A DNA stretch of 64,000 nt from Schistosoma haematobium (Eukaryota > Platyhelminthes > Trematoda > Strigeidida > Schistosomatidae). Position 1 is the stretch's first letter; each line of letters starts with the position of its first letter. The DNA is taken from the NCBI RefSeq assembly GCF_000699445.3, contig NC_067202.1:13731924-13795923 (forward strand). Reading direction: 5' to 3'. The position numbers and the translations under genes are program-made. Positions 33,180 to 43,152 of the stretch are shown in pieces. Below the pieces are notes generated by a model. It was given only the letters and a program-made list of their open reading frames with translations. It did not search any database and was not told where the DNA came from.

Positions 33180-33478
33180 TTTCACAGATTGAAATCATGA
33201 GTCAGTTGAAACTAGACCACCATGGAAAACCTGGAAGCACTGAACGGCCGTTTCGTCCTAGTATGGGACTCCTGAGCAGTGCGCATCCACAGTGGTCTAA
33301 TGGTTAAGTGCTCGCGTGCGAAGACAGTAGGTCCTGCGTTTGAGTCCCGTGGGTCGCGGGTTCGTGGATGCGCACTGCTGAGGAGTCCCATACTAGGGCG
33401 AAACGGCCGTCTAGTGCTTCTAGGTCTTCCATGATGGTCTAGCTTCAACTGACTCATGATTTCAATCTGTGAAGATAT
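33180..33478. repeat. SINE family B fold-back
   Basis: Two arms of about 100 bp (33183-33290 and 33363-33475) are inverted copies at over 90% identity by eye. They enclose a 73-base tRNA-like segment with A box TGGTCTAATGG and a B-like box. The right arm's hammerhead is intact; the left arm's is mutated (CTCAGGA). Confidence 0.85.
33370..33418 (+). ncRNA. Hammerhead ribozyme, type I (family B)
   Basis: Stem I GCACTG (33372-33377) pairs with TAGTGC (33412-33417, one G-U pair). Core CTGAGGA at 33378-33384, stem II GTCC/GGGC, GAAA at 33400-33403, stem III with tetraloop GGCC, triplet GTC ending 33411. It sits in the right arm of a SINE fold-back. Confidence 0.75.
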
Positions 33479-33563
33479 AAGTATTTCTTAAATAGCAAAG
33501 TAATTTAACAATACGTTTCTCAGGCGAATAGACAAGATGAATTAGATATTTTATAATTTGTTA

Positions 33564-33844
33564 GCGAGACTATAATTTATAAGCGAACCAGTTAGGTATA
33601 AGGAAACAGGTCTCGCACTTTAGTGCGAAATTCACTCATCTATTTGGTTAAACAGAGTTTTAGCATTATAGCTGATGTCAGTTCGTGATGAGAACCCGAA
33701 ATTTAATTCATAAGCTTAATCTCAACTGTAAATTATAATTCCTCACATAGGTTCACAACCTTCATTTGGTCCTGGTTATTAAGTGGACACTCTCAAGGTC
33801 AGTCTAGAGTCTCCCAAAGGTCGCACATAAATTATAGTCTCACC
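33564..33844. mobile_element. MITE-like element with target duplication
   Basis: Starts GCGAGACTATAATTTAT and ends ATAAATTATAGTCTCACC. Flanked directly by ATTTGTTA (33556-33563) and ATTTGTTT (33845-33852), an 8-bp target duplication with one mismatch. No coding capacity. Confidence 0.8.
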
Positions 33845-33852
33845 ATTTGTTT

Positions 33853-34414
33853 TTATTTGCAAATATGAAGTTATTTAGTCACCAGTAAGATTTCTAAAAA
33901 TTTGTTAGAGTAGTGGTTTGTGTACTGACTATTCCTTTCCCACAGATATAGTTTTTTCTTCATAGTTATGTTTAATTACTTGTAAACAGGATAACATGAA
34001 ATCGGGCGTTTATGAGCGTGGAAACACTGATCACATAGTGTATAGTTACTATGCCAACAGACGTTCGAATTCTATAAAAAGAAATAGGTTTTTATGAAAA
34101 CAATCCTATTTTTTGGAGGACAAACTATCAATGTGAACTGGAATTTACGAGCTGATTGTTAAAAGCAACTAGTCCTTCCAAAAATCCACTTAATGTAGAA
34201 GAGCGTCCACAAGGCATCGTTCACATCTGAATCCATTTTTAAAGATACTGGGAACAGGAAGATTCAGACAATAAGCTCTTGTCGTACACATCACATACTA
34301 ACATTTTATTTTCATCTTTACTTTCACTAAACATACACACGTACAAGAGTGTCAATATAAACATAAACAATTCCGTAAAAGAATAACGGTTGCTTTAAAG
34401 GTTCATATATTATA
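33853..34414. other. AT-rich sequence, nothing recognised
   Basis: No supported feature. Confidence 0.4.
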
Positions 34415-34800
34415 CCATAATGGGAAATATTATTCCATTGAATATACTGAACAAAAAATTATCCATGCCATTTATTATGACACTTCATTAAATCTATTAA
34501 CAATAAATTAAGCTAGAATTTATTTTATTACTCAATATATATATATATATATATTACTTACGCCTGTTATCCCTCATGGAGTAATATAGGCCAATCACCA
34601 GCATTCTTCATCCAATTCTATCCTACACAATTCTTTCCAGTTGATATTCATCCTTTTTTTCATGTATGCTTGCAATTCTCAAGCCAATGTGTTTTTTTGA
34701 CTTCTCTCTCATTCGTTTCCTTTCAGGATTCTAAATTAACGCTTGCTTCGTGATACAGTAGGAGGATGATGGGTTCCTGTTCTCTGCGTTATATATATAT
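34415..34800. repeat. Duplicated block, copy 2 (contains RTE-like 3' end at 34553-34760)
   Basis: Second copy of the block at 32604-32990, with an (AT)n run (about 34534-34552) exactly where the element's 3' tail would be. Confidence 0.65.
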
Positions 34801-34807
34801 CCACGAG

Positions 34808-34925
34808 ATTTAGCGACACATCCATCGTGGATGCACATTGCTGAAGAGTCCGACAATAGGACGAAACGGCCATCCAGTGCCTCCAGCTTTTCCATGGTAG
34901 TCTAGCTTCAATTGAATTATGATCA
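34808..34925 (+). repeat. SINE family B, ribozyme half
   Basis: CTGAAGA, stem II GTCC/GGAC, GAAA and triplet ATC are present. Stem I carries an insertion, so activity is uncertain. Confidence 0.7.
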
Positions 34926-34929
34926 TAAC

Positions 34930-35465
34930 TATTGTTTCATTTGTGTTTTTTTAAAGCAAGCAATTACTGTTATAATTATTATTTGCTAATTTATCTAAAA
35001 GTAACGAAAGACAGAAAAGAGAAATAGGTTAACTGGCTACAATTTCTTAGTTTATTGAACTCAATTACATAATTGACATCCTGCTAAATAAATAGAAAAA
35101 TTATAATACTCTATCGGTCTTGTTTTAATAAGTATTTGTTATTGTTGTTGTTGTTGTTGACCTGGTTTTTGTTATTGTCCTAGTGAAGACTAAATTGTGG
35201 GTAACTTCTGAGATCTAATAATGGACTTATACTATACATATATATGCTTATTGCTTAATCGTTAGGTAAGTAAAGTATATATATATATATTACTCTTATT
35301 ATAAGCTCTTAATTGACCTATTGGTTACTATTCTTAAGTTATTCTCAATCTATTAGTTATAGTTTCTCACAATCACAGTCACATTGGGTTTGATCTTGTA
35401 TAATTGTTACTTTCTATTTTGTGGTGTGATGTGATCTGATTTTGCTTGTTTATAAATAAATCAAG
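34930..35465. other. AT-rich, with a (TTG)n tract
   Basis: A (TTG)n run near 35140-35158 and (AT)n near 35277-35290. Otherwise unassigned. Confidence 0.4.
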
Positions 35466-35845
35466 TATTATAAGCAAAGATGGATAGTGAATAGTAGTGA
35501 AATCCAGTTTGATACGCGTTTTGTCCTATTTGGGACGAGTCAGCTGGATGTACCTGCATCTCAGAGTTGATGTTCACTCTGGGATTCGAACCCAGTACCG
35601 TTCGCTTCAAACGTCATCGCGTTATCGACTATGGGATGCAGATACATCCAATTGATGAGTCCCAAATAGGACGAAATGCGCGTCCACTGCTAGCCATTAT
35701 CCATCTTTGTATATAATGCTTTTAAATTAAGACAATATCGAGACAATACACACAGTATACATATATGCCAATAAGGGACTGATCAATTGCAGTCCTGAAT
35801 ATCAGTGGAAAGATTCAAGTAAAACAATACCAAGTGAATTAAATC
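35466..35845. repeat. SINE family A fold-back
   Basis: A minus arm (35466-35628) joins a + arm (35629-35845). The minus ribozyme core reads CTGACTCG; the + one reads TTGATGA. Both are inactive variants. Confidence 0.75.
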
Positions 35846-36587
35846 AATTATGTTTGAAATATATGATTCATATTGCGAAGGCTTGAGATTAGCGTTCTGG
35901 ATTTAAGAGGCAGAGCTAGGCAGAAACGAAACAATCGGAAATCTAGACTGTTCATACAGGTTTATGCGTCATTAGTTAGGTCGTATTGTGATGGATGAAA
36001 AATTAGATTAACTCAAAAATGACAAAAAAGTTATTACATTCAAAAGTTAATGTTATAATATACCAATTACAATTTATAAACACTTAAATCATCAGACTTT
36101 GACATGTTCGAGTTGTATTCGGTACCATAATCCACAATTATAGATAATTAATAATTCCAATGAGATTGTTGTGATTCCAGTAATATAGCCAGATATAGAA
36201 CATAATGGAAATATGGCTGTAGTCTATAATGGCAGATAATCGATAGTTCAGAGTTTAGTTATCATAACCAAAGACAATGGAGAATAAGAAATGTGTGTTT
36301 AATAGTGTATTTACGAGTAGTTAACAGCATGTATCATGCTATGAGCGATTCAAAACGGAAGAGAGTGAGCTCAAGATCATGTACAAACTGTTAAAATTAA
36401 CAAAATAAATGCGAATAATATCAAAAATGATTTACAAAATACGTTTATCCTGCCTATCTCCACAGTATAAGTCAGTATATCTAAATTAGCAATCGTATTT
36501 CGTGATAATTGTATAGTGATCAGAAGGTGGTTTTATAAGCGTTTTAGTAACTCAATAGTTTAACTCATGAGTTTACTAGTAACTGCC
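35846..36587. other. AT-rich sequence, nothing recognised
   Basis: No supported feature. Confidence 0.4.
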
Positions 36588-36902
36588 TTCAAGAGGTATT
36601 TACTGAAGTTCTATTGAGATGCCATCATCAGTGGAGTTCAATCGGGTCTGTTGTAAGATAGCAAATAACTGAAGACAATGGTAGACGGTGGCACAATTTC
36701 GTGAATTAGTTGAAATTAGACATTAACACCGTTGGATACATGCTCAGTGGTCTAGGAGTCAAGCGCTCGCGCACAAGACCGATAGGTCCTGGATTCGATC
36801 ACACGAGCGGGGTCATGGATGCGCACTGTTAAGTAGTAATACCACGGCTGTCCAATGCTTCTAGGTTTTCAATGGTGGTCTAGCTTTAATTGACTAATGA
36901 AG
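36588..36902 (+). repeat. SINE family B, near full length
   Basis: Runs from the 5' 'cttcaagaggtatttactga' through the upstream module, A box TGGTCTAGGAG and B-like box to the 3' module. The ribozyme core is deleted between gcgcactg and ggctgtcc. Confidence 0.8.
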
Positions 36903-37139
36903 CGTATAAGCTAAGGACATAACAGTTTTGATTGGTAGTGTCATCAGTACATCTGTTTGATAATATTCTAACTTTCAAATCATTCCTAAATGATACAGTT
37001 ATTGATATTCACTAACTCAGTGTAGATTATAAGTTTTTATAGATACTACTTTTATTAATATACTTTAGAAGCTCCATGTATAACAAACTTAAAAATATGT
37101 ACTTTTCTACCATATTGAAATGTGAGATGTTTGAAGGTA

Positions 37140-37440
37140 ATGGAAAATAAATTCTGGAATCAAGTTTTGTACTAGTTGGCACTCGTCAGCAAGATATAAT
37201 CACAATCTTGAAGATTACTACTCACTTATCGATCAATTGTAAATACATCCGTAATACAGGAAATCATTCAGAGCCCTTGGTAACTCAGCGGTAACATTTC
37301 AGTCCGTGAAGCTGTATGACGCGAATTTGAATGCACCGGAAAGCATCAGTTCACATGAAATTACAGATAAACCTTGTTGACGAGTTTCAACTATTATGAA
37401 TCCTTGAGCAAACAAGGTTTCCTATTGGCTATCTCCGATC
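37140..37440. repeat. SINE family C, minus then plus fragments
   Basis: The minus part (37140-37262) has CTGACGA with stem II strands GTGC/GTAC and AAAA in place of GAAA. The plus part (37268-37440) has a tRNA-like head (ctcagcggtaac; gaatttgaatgc). Confidence 0.55.
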
Positions 37441-37708
37441 ACCTATGGTCTCAAAATTATGCGCCTGATTCTTCGTCAATTAGAAAAGTTACTCGGCAAC
37501 TTGGTTGATAAAATTCGATCTTCATGAAGAAGAACTTGAATAAGTTGATACTGCTCACTACTCAATGATTAATTAACTATGAAACTCAGAATTTTCTTTA
37601 AAAATATTAGAATAAAAAGGGGACGTATTAGTTCAACTTACTAGATCGTGATTCCAATTAACTGAAAAGTAGACAAAGGGGCGAAAATGTCTGTATTCAA
37701 AATAGCTA

Positions 37709-37945
37709 AAGGATTAGTTGAAGTTAGACATTAACACCGTTGGATGCCGGCTCAGTGGTCTAGTGGTTAAGTGCTCGCGCGCGAAGCCAGTAGGTCCTGG
37801 GTTCGAATCTCGCGGGTTGTGGGATCGTGGATGCGCACTGCTGAGGAGTCCCATACTAGGGCGAAACGGCCGTCCAGTGCTTCCAGGCTTTCTATGGTGG
37901 TCTAGCTTCAATTGACTCATGATTTCAACCTGCGAAATCACTGAC
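37709..37945 (+). repeat. SINE family B with intact promoter and ribozyme
   Basis: A box TGGTCTAGTGG matches TRGYNNARNNG; B box GGTTCGAATCT; intact hammerhead; 3' module ccaggctttctatggtggtc. The best reference copy for family B here. Confidence 0.88.
37833..37881 (+). ncRNA. Hammerhead ribozyme, type I (family B, best copy)
   Basis: Stem I GCACTG (37835-37840) is exactly complementary to CAGTGC (37875-37880). Core CTGAGGA 37841-37847; stem II GTCC/GGGC with one G-U pair; GAAA 37863-37866; stem III A-U and C-G with loop GGCC; cleavage triplet GTC ends at 37874. Every core position fits the hammerhead consensus, so this is the strongest candidate for self-cleavage in the window. Confidence 0.8.
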
Positions 37946-38527
37946 CTTTTTGAATACAAAGATCAGGCTTAGGCTTCATTATTGCTTCGATCCATTTACC
38001 AATCATTCTGGATTCCACTACTAGCCACTATCCATCTTTGCTTAGAATATTCATTCTAGTTAAGTTACTTACTAAAATACCATGTTCACTATCAAAGCAA
38101 TCAGTGTGTGTGTGTGTGTATACGAACTTAGTACATGCAAATAAATTATCAGCTGATATTATATATAAACATACATTCAAGTTTACTAATTATTTACTTC
38201 GTTTGAATGAAAAAGCACACGGGAATAAGGCCAACATCAATGTGAACAGGAAACACAAACATACAATAAACACTGTACATTTTGAACGTAGTAAAGGAAC
38301 CATCCATTGGAACATGAATAAACCAGACAAAACAATGAAACTATTATGAATAATGTTTAATGTATGATAACTATAGTTGAATTAGGCATCATTTATTGTT
38401 GTTAGCTTACTTACCAAATTTTTCTATAGATGATTTCACATTCAATCGTGTGATTTTGTTTAGTTTATCTTCTTTCGTATTCGTTCAATGTGATTTTTAT
38501 TTACCTGATTTGAATGAATTGCGAATA

Positions 38528-38950
38528 ATAGAACCGAAGGCTTTGGGTTGGAATCCCTTGTGTGGGATTGTGTATGCTCATTGCTGAGGAGTTCCACAAT
38601 AGGACATTGTTTAATTTCGTGGGAATCATGAACTCATCAATGTTAGACCACCAATGAAAACTTAGAAGCACTAGACGGCCATTTCGTTCTAATATGGGAC
38701 ATCTCAGCAGTGCGCATCCACGATCCCTCACACGAGAAACCAACTCGGCACTATTGACCTCTCGTGAGAACTCTTAAGCTCTAGACCACTGAGTTGGAAT
38801 TCAACAGTTTTAATGTCTAACATCAACCAATCCACGATGTCGCGCGACCATCTTCCATTGTCTTCGATTCGTAACTACTTCAAACATGACACGGTTGAAC
38901 TCCGCTGGTCATGGCTTCTTAACAGAACTCCAAGAATCCCCTCTTGAGGG
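38528..38950 (-). repeat. SINE family B, + fragment then near-complete minus copy
   Basis: A + ribozyme fragment (38528-38615) meets a minus copy (38625-38950) that reaches the 5' end (cctcttgagggtatt). The minus core is CTGAGAT, so inactive, although stem I is fully paired. Confidence 0.8.
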
Positions 38951-39484
38951 TATTTGTATTTTTGTATAATGTGATTAGTTTTCCTAATTTTCACATCATA
39001 ATACCTTGTTTACATCATCGAACTTGCAATCTAATCAAGTTCAAGTGTGATTTTATCTCTCTGTCATTCTGTTTCCACAAGTTTCTCTTTAAATCAATGT
39101 GTCAAATTGTTGTTGACAATCATAACTGTATGAATAATGGTATTTTGGTACTCAGTCATACAACATTGATGACGTAACTATGATTACTGTCGATGTCAGC
39201 CACTATTATTAATCGTACTCAGAATGAAATGTCGAATTCTATGCTACTCATTTGTAATTCTGATTAAACTTATATATGTGAATATACATATCATTTTAAA
39301 GGACTGTTAATGTGTTAGTTGACATTTTCGTTGCAAAACAAAATAAGACTATGCTACATTTATGCTTACAATACTTTTATCTGAAGGCAATGTCAAGTAG
39401 TCCGCACAAGATGTACATATCTCAGTAAGATTTTAAGCAGCCAGCACGAAGATGAAGTAAACTTTACCTGGTTTCACAAACTAA
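38951..39484. other. AT-rich sequence, nothing recognised
   Basis: No supported feature. Confidence 0.4.
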
Positions 39485-39632
39485 TGGACATTTGGACTCA
39501 GTACCTGAATGGATAACTTGATGGAGATTCAAGCGAACAGCATTGGGTTCGAATCCCATAGTAGACATCCACATTGGGATGTGGCCAGTACATTCAGCTG
39601 ACGAGTCCCAAACAAGACGAAACGTTTAGAAA
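39485..39632 (+). repeat. SINE family A, 3'-truncated in the ribozyme
   Basis: B box GGGTTCGAATCCC. CTGACGA (39598-39604) and GAAA (39619-39622) are present; stem III and the cleavage site are missing. Confidence 0.75.
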
Positions 39633-40130
39633 TGATTTCATTCAAAATGTTTTAAAGATGTAATACAATATAGGCTATCCATTCTAGCCATTATTATTAT
39701 TATTATTATTACTATCAAAACAAAGAATGAATTAATTCATTTGGACTTTCAATGAATCCAAGGTGAATGTTCGCTTTCAGTAAAACAATAATTTATTATT
39801 CATTGATTGATTCATTGTGATTTGTTTTGATTCATTGAACTGTTATTCAATGATATGATATGCCAATTGTATTAATTCTGTTGAATATTTGTTTCATTTA
39901 TTCAAATGATGATTGTTCATTGTAATAGAATTCTGTTAATAATAAACACTGAATATAATTGGTATATAGTTGAATGAACCTTAGATCTGTAACCATAAAC
40001 CTTCTCTGTCTGTTTTATGAGTGTGGATCATTATTGTCGAAGTGTTGGTATATGATTAAATGAATTGGAAATATAATTTGAATTCTTCTAAGAGTCTTTA
40101 TTGAAGAAATCTTTTATAGTTTCATGGATC
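39633..40130. other. AT-rich, with an (ATT)n tract
   Basis: (ATT)n at about 39689-39708. No other feature. Confidence 0.4.
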
Positions 40131-40815
40131 TATTGAAGTTAAACATTAACACCGTTGGATGCGGGCTCAGTGATCTAGGGGTTAAGAGTTCGAGTGTGAG
40201 GCCGAAGATCCCGGGTTTGAGTCCCGCATGCGTAATTGTGGAGGAACAGTGTTTAGGAGTCCCATACTAGGTCGAAACTGTTGTGACTTTAAGCCTGGCT
40301 AATCATCACATGATTTGTTCGCAAAATCTTAGTACTGGTGCTAAACCAATGACGTTCAACCGATATGAGCAGCCTAGCGTCTGTATTGGTCTCTTGTTGT
40401 CCTAATCCTTCCAAATCAGTCAAGAACGCCAATAACAGCCCACACTATGCAAATCATTTATTTCAAACATACTTGGTTTATATACTAGCCAAACAGACAG
40501 CATCAAACCATAAAATAGGAAATCATGTTTATACAAGATCGAGCCAAAAATTGTCTATGAACGTGGGAGACTGTAATCAATAAACTGAACATAACTTAAG
40601 AATAGTAAATCGTATCATAATAGTCTATAGATCAAAATAAAACTTGTAATAAGAAGAGTTTAGATATACATAATCTAGTTACAATAAAGATATATGTAAT
40701 ATTAGTCCATTAATGGTTACCCGTAATTTAATCTTCATTAGGATATAACAGTAACGACCGTCCACTACTTCCAGGTTTTCAATGGTGGTCTAGCTTATAT
40801 CGAATCATGAATTCA
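40131..40815 (+). repeat. SINE family B split by an LTR-like insertion
   Basis: The SINE runs 40131-40278, stops inside the ribozyme at GTCGAAAC, and resumes at 40751 with gtaacgaccgtccac and the usual 3' module. Confidence 0.8.
40279..40750 (+). mobile_element. Solo LTR-like element, family G
   Basis: 472 bp, starts TGTTGTGA and ends GGATATAACA (TG...CA ends). Flanks GAAAC (40274-40278) and GTAAC (40751-40755) look like a 5-bp target duplication with one change. No primer-binding site or gag-pol remains; hence a solo LTR by inference. Confidence 0.6.
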
Positions 40816-41009
40816 ACTATTAAAATCGCTACAATATTCACAAAACTCCCCTTTCTAACAAAATTTTATGTTTTTAGTAGTTGCCAGGATTAGACGGAAA
40901 AGACAAAGTTATCATTATTGTGATTCGAAGTGTTACTGTCGTAGTCCCATGTACTTTAATTCACCTTTTTAATGACAATTTGTTTTATACAAAACTGTAA
41001 GTAACTTAG

Positions 41010-41176
41010 AAATTCACTTGGTATTATTCCCGTTGATGTTTAGCACTGCCATTGATCAGTTCCTTATTAGCATATAAGCATCCTGTGCAAACTGCCCTCG
41101 ATATTGCCTGAATTCACAAGCTTTATAAGCAAAGATGGATAGTGGCTAGCAATGGAATTCAGGACGCGCGTTATAT
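41010..41176 (-). repeat. SINE family A, truncated
   Basis: The non-promoter part up to the ribozyme cleavage side (caggacgcgcgtt), then it ends. Confidence 0.7.
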
Positions 41177-42199
41177 GTAAGTGACAAGCGATTCCGACAT
41201 AACATTTTGCAACGATCAGACATAACAATTGATGACTCAGTTATAATAGTCAACCAACAGTCATAACAATTATGTAAATGAAATGGTTGTTACATAATAA
41301 CAAGATTTATTGTTTTAGCTATTGACTGACTTCAAATTACTACTTATTATCTACCTTCAGTCTACTTTCAACCTTTATAAGTAAATTTATTGGTAAGAAT
41401 TCTATCATAAATATGGTTATATTTGATCTGATCAAGACCCAATCACTGGAGAAATACCTTCATGTAATGTCTGTATGTAGTTCATGTTTCAGTCATTAAG
41501 TTTTAATATATTAGCAGAACTATGCTTCGAGAGATCTATTCAACCAAATCCAAATAATTATGGTTAGATATTCATTAAACACTAAAAGGCACTGGTTAAC
41601 CAGTCTGACTTGGAATGAGACTCTTTATCAATATCCTTCCATAACCCAACTGTCGCATCCCAGAGTAAAGTTCAAGCGCACACCTTGAAATATGATCGTT
41701 CTGGTCTAGATCTTCGATGGAGTTAAGGATGCCCATTCACAAGGAATTTCATAATAAGAATAAAAAGCTTTCCAGTTCTACCTGCTTTTCAACAGTCTCC
41801 ACAGATCCCTTAAAGTAATCAGTGGCGTTTTTTTCCGACTTAAATGTTCAGGGGTCCGAGTTTAATGGCCTAATCTGTACATAATCTATACTCAGTCATC
41901 TGTAGTTGTGACGCTATTATGTATTTTTCTTCTTTCACATTAATAAAATACATTTGGTAAAATTTTCACGGAAGTCCGCACAAGGTCCAGCAGTCATCTG
42001 ATTACCGCATTCACAAATAAAGGAACTTCTTAGTAATCCCATTTTTTGTAGCTGCTTAATTATCACGTCTTCTCTAAAATCCACTGTAAACCGATCGTAC
42101 GTGAGCATCAGGCACTGAAATCGGCGCCGTGACCTTGGAATACCTCAAACGCTTTTGATTGGCTCTTCCATAAATTATAGTCTTGCCCTTTCAAGATAA
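41177..42199. other. Unassigned sequence
   Basis: About 1 kb with no repeat, coding or RNA signature that I can support. Confidence 0.4.
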
Positions 42200-42378
42200 C
42201 TGCTCAATGATTTAAAGTTTGAGCACTAGACATGTAACCTGAAAAATTTCAGGTTCGATTCTCTGTGGTTAGCTCATATGTGTTCACTCTCATTGAATAA
42301 TTCGAAGGTAGAACAAAACAGCGCTTCAATCCTTAATAGTTTTCAATGGTTATTTTTAATTACAATCAGTTCATGATG
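42200..42378 (+). repeat. SINE family B, decayed
   Basis: Only the B box (AGGTTCGATTC) and the 3' module order are recognisable. Confidence 0.5.
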
Positions 42379-42509
42379 TAAACCTTAAAAATTCTATAGT
42401 CTTCACAAATCCTTTTTATTTTCTAATACTGAAAGTAAACAAACGTAAATTCAACATTTCCTTTATTTTATCAGTATGTGGTTGCAGAATTCATTATGTT
42501 TTAGATATT

Positions 42510-42672
42510 GAAATCATGAATTGATTGATGTTAGACGACTATTGAAAACTTGGAAGCACTGGACAGCCATTTCGTCCTATTGTCGGACGCATCAACATAA
42601 GATGAAACAGCCATCCAGTACTTCGAAGCTTTCTATAGTCGTTGAACATTAATCAGTTCATGATCTCAATTA
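42510..42672. repeat. SINE family B mini fold-back
   Basis: A minus 3' module and partial ribozyme (42510-42590) directly joins an inverted copy (42600-42672), with no tRNA-like centre. Confidence 0.75.
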
Positions 42673-43152
42673 CCTTTTATTATTTAACTTAACCAAAATA
42701 AACAAACAAATAGCCAAATACCCTTTATTAAAAAAAATGTTACTTGTTTTTTCTTAAATATTCCCTAACCTTGAATAACTTTCCAATGACCTTGAACGAA
42801 ATCTTCTCCTGATTGGTCATTTGTTATAGCACATGTTATAATTATTTTTTTAAATAAAAAAATACGATAATCTGATTGGTCAATTGGTTTGTATAGATAA
42901 TTAAATTGTGTAATAAAAACAATATTGATAATTGTACAATACGATTCCAACAATGATAATGATTCAATGAATAAAATGAATGTAAATTCACCACCATCAC
43001 CACGACCACCACTATCCCGCCCCGCCGCAATGTATTCTAATTAAATCCTATATAATTGTACAACATATCTGAAATAGAATCTGATAAACCTAGTTACCCC
43101 TTTTATTTATATTATAAACTTTGAATGGAAAATAATCTTTCATGATAACACT
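42673..43152. other. AT-rich sequence upstream of the possible small gene
   Basis: A short Pro-rich frame near 42960-43043 has no splice or start context that I trust. Confidence 0.35.

Noticed and set aside
37735..37815. tRNA gene
   Set aside because: A and B boxes match a tRNA promoter, but no cloverleaf with acceptor stem pairing could be drawn and the segment recurs as part of a SINE.
37714..37959. Frames such as MSQLKLDHHGKPGSTGRPF that recur at many places on either strand
   Set aside because: They are translations of the family B SINE (ribozyme and tRNA-like parts), not proteins.
42960..43043. Pro-rich frame (SPPSPRPPLSRP) as an exon
   Set aside because: Short, stop just upstream, and no convincing acceptor or donor.
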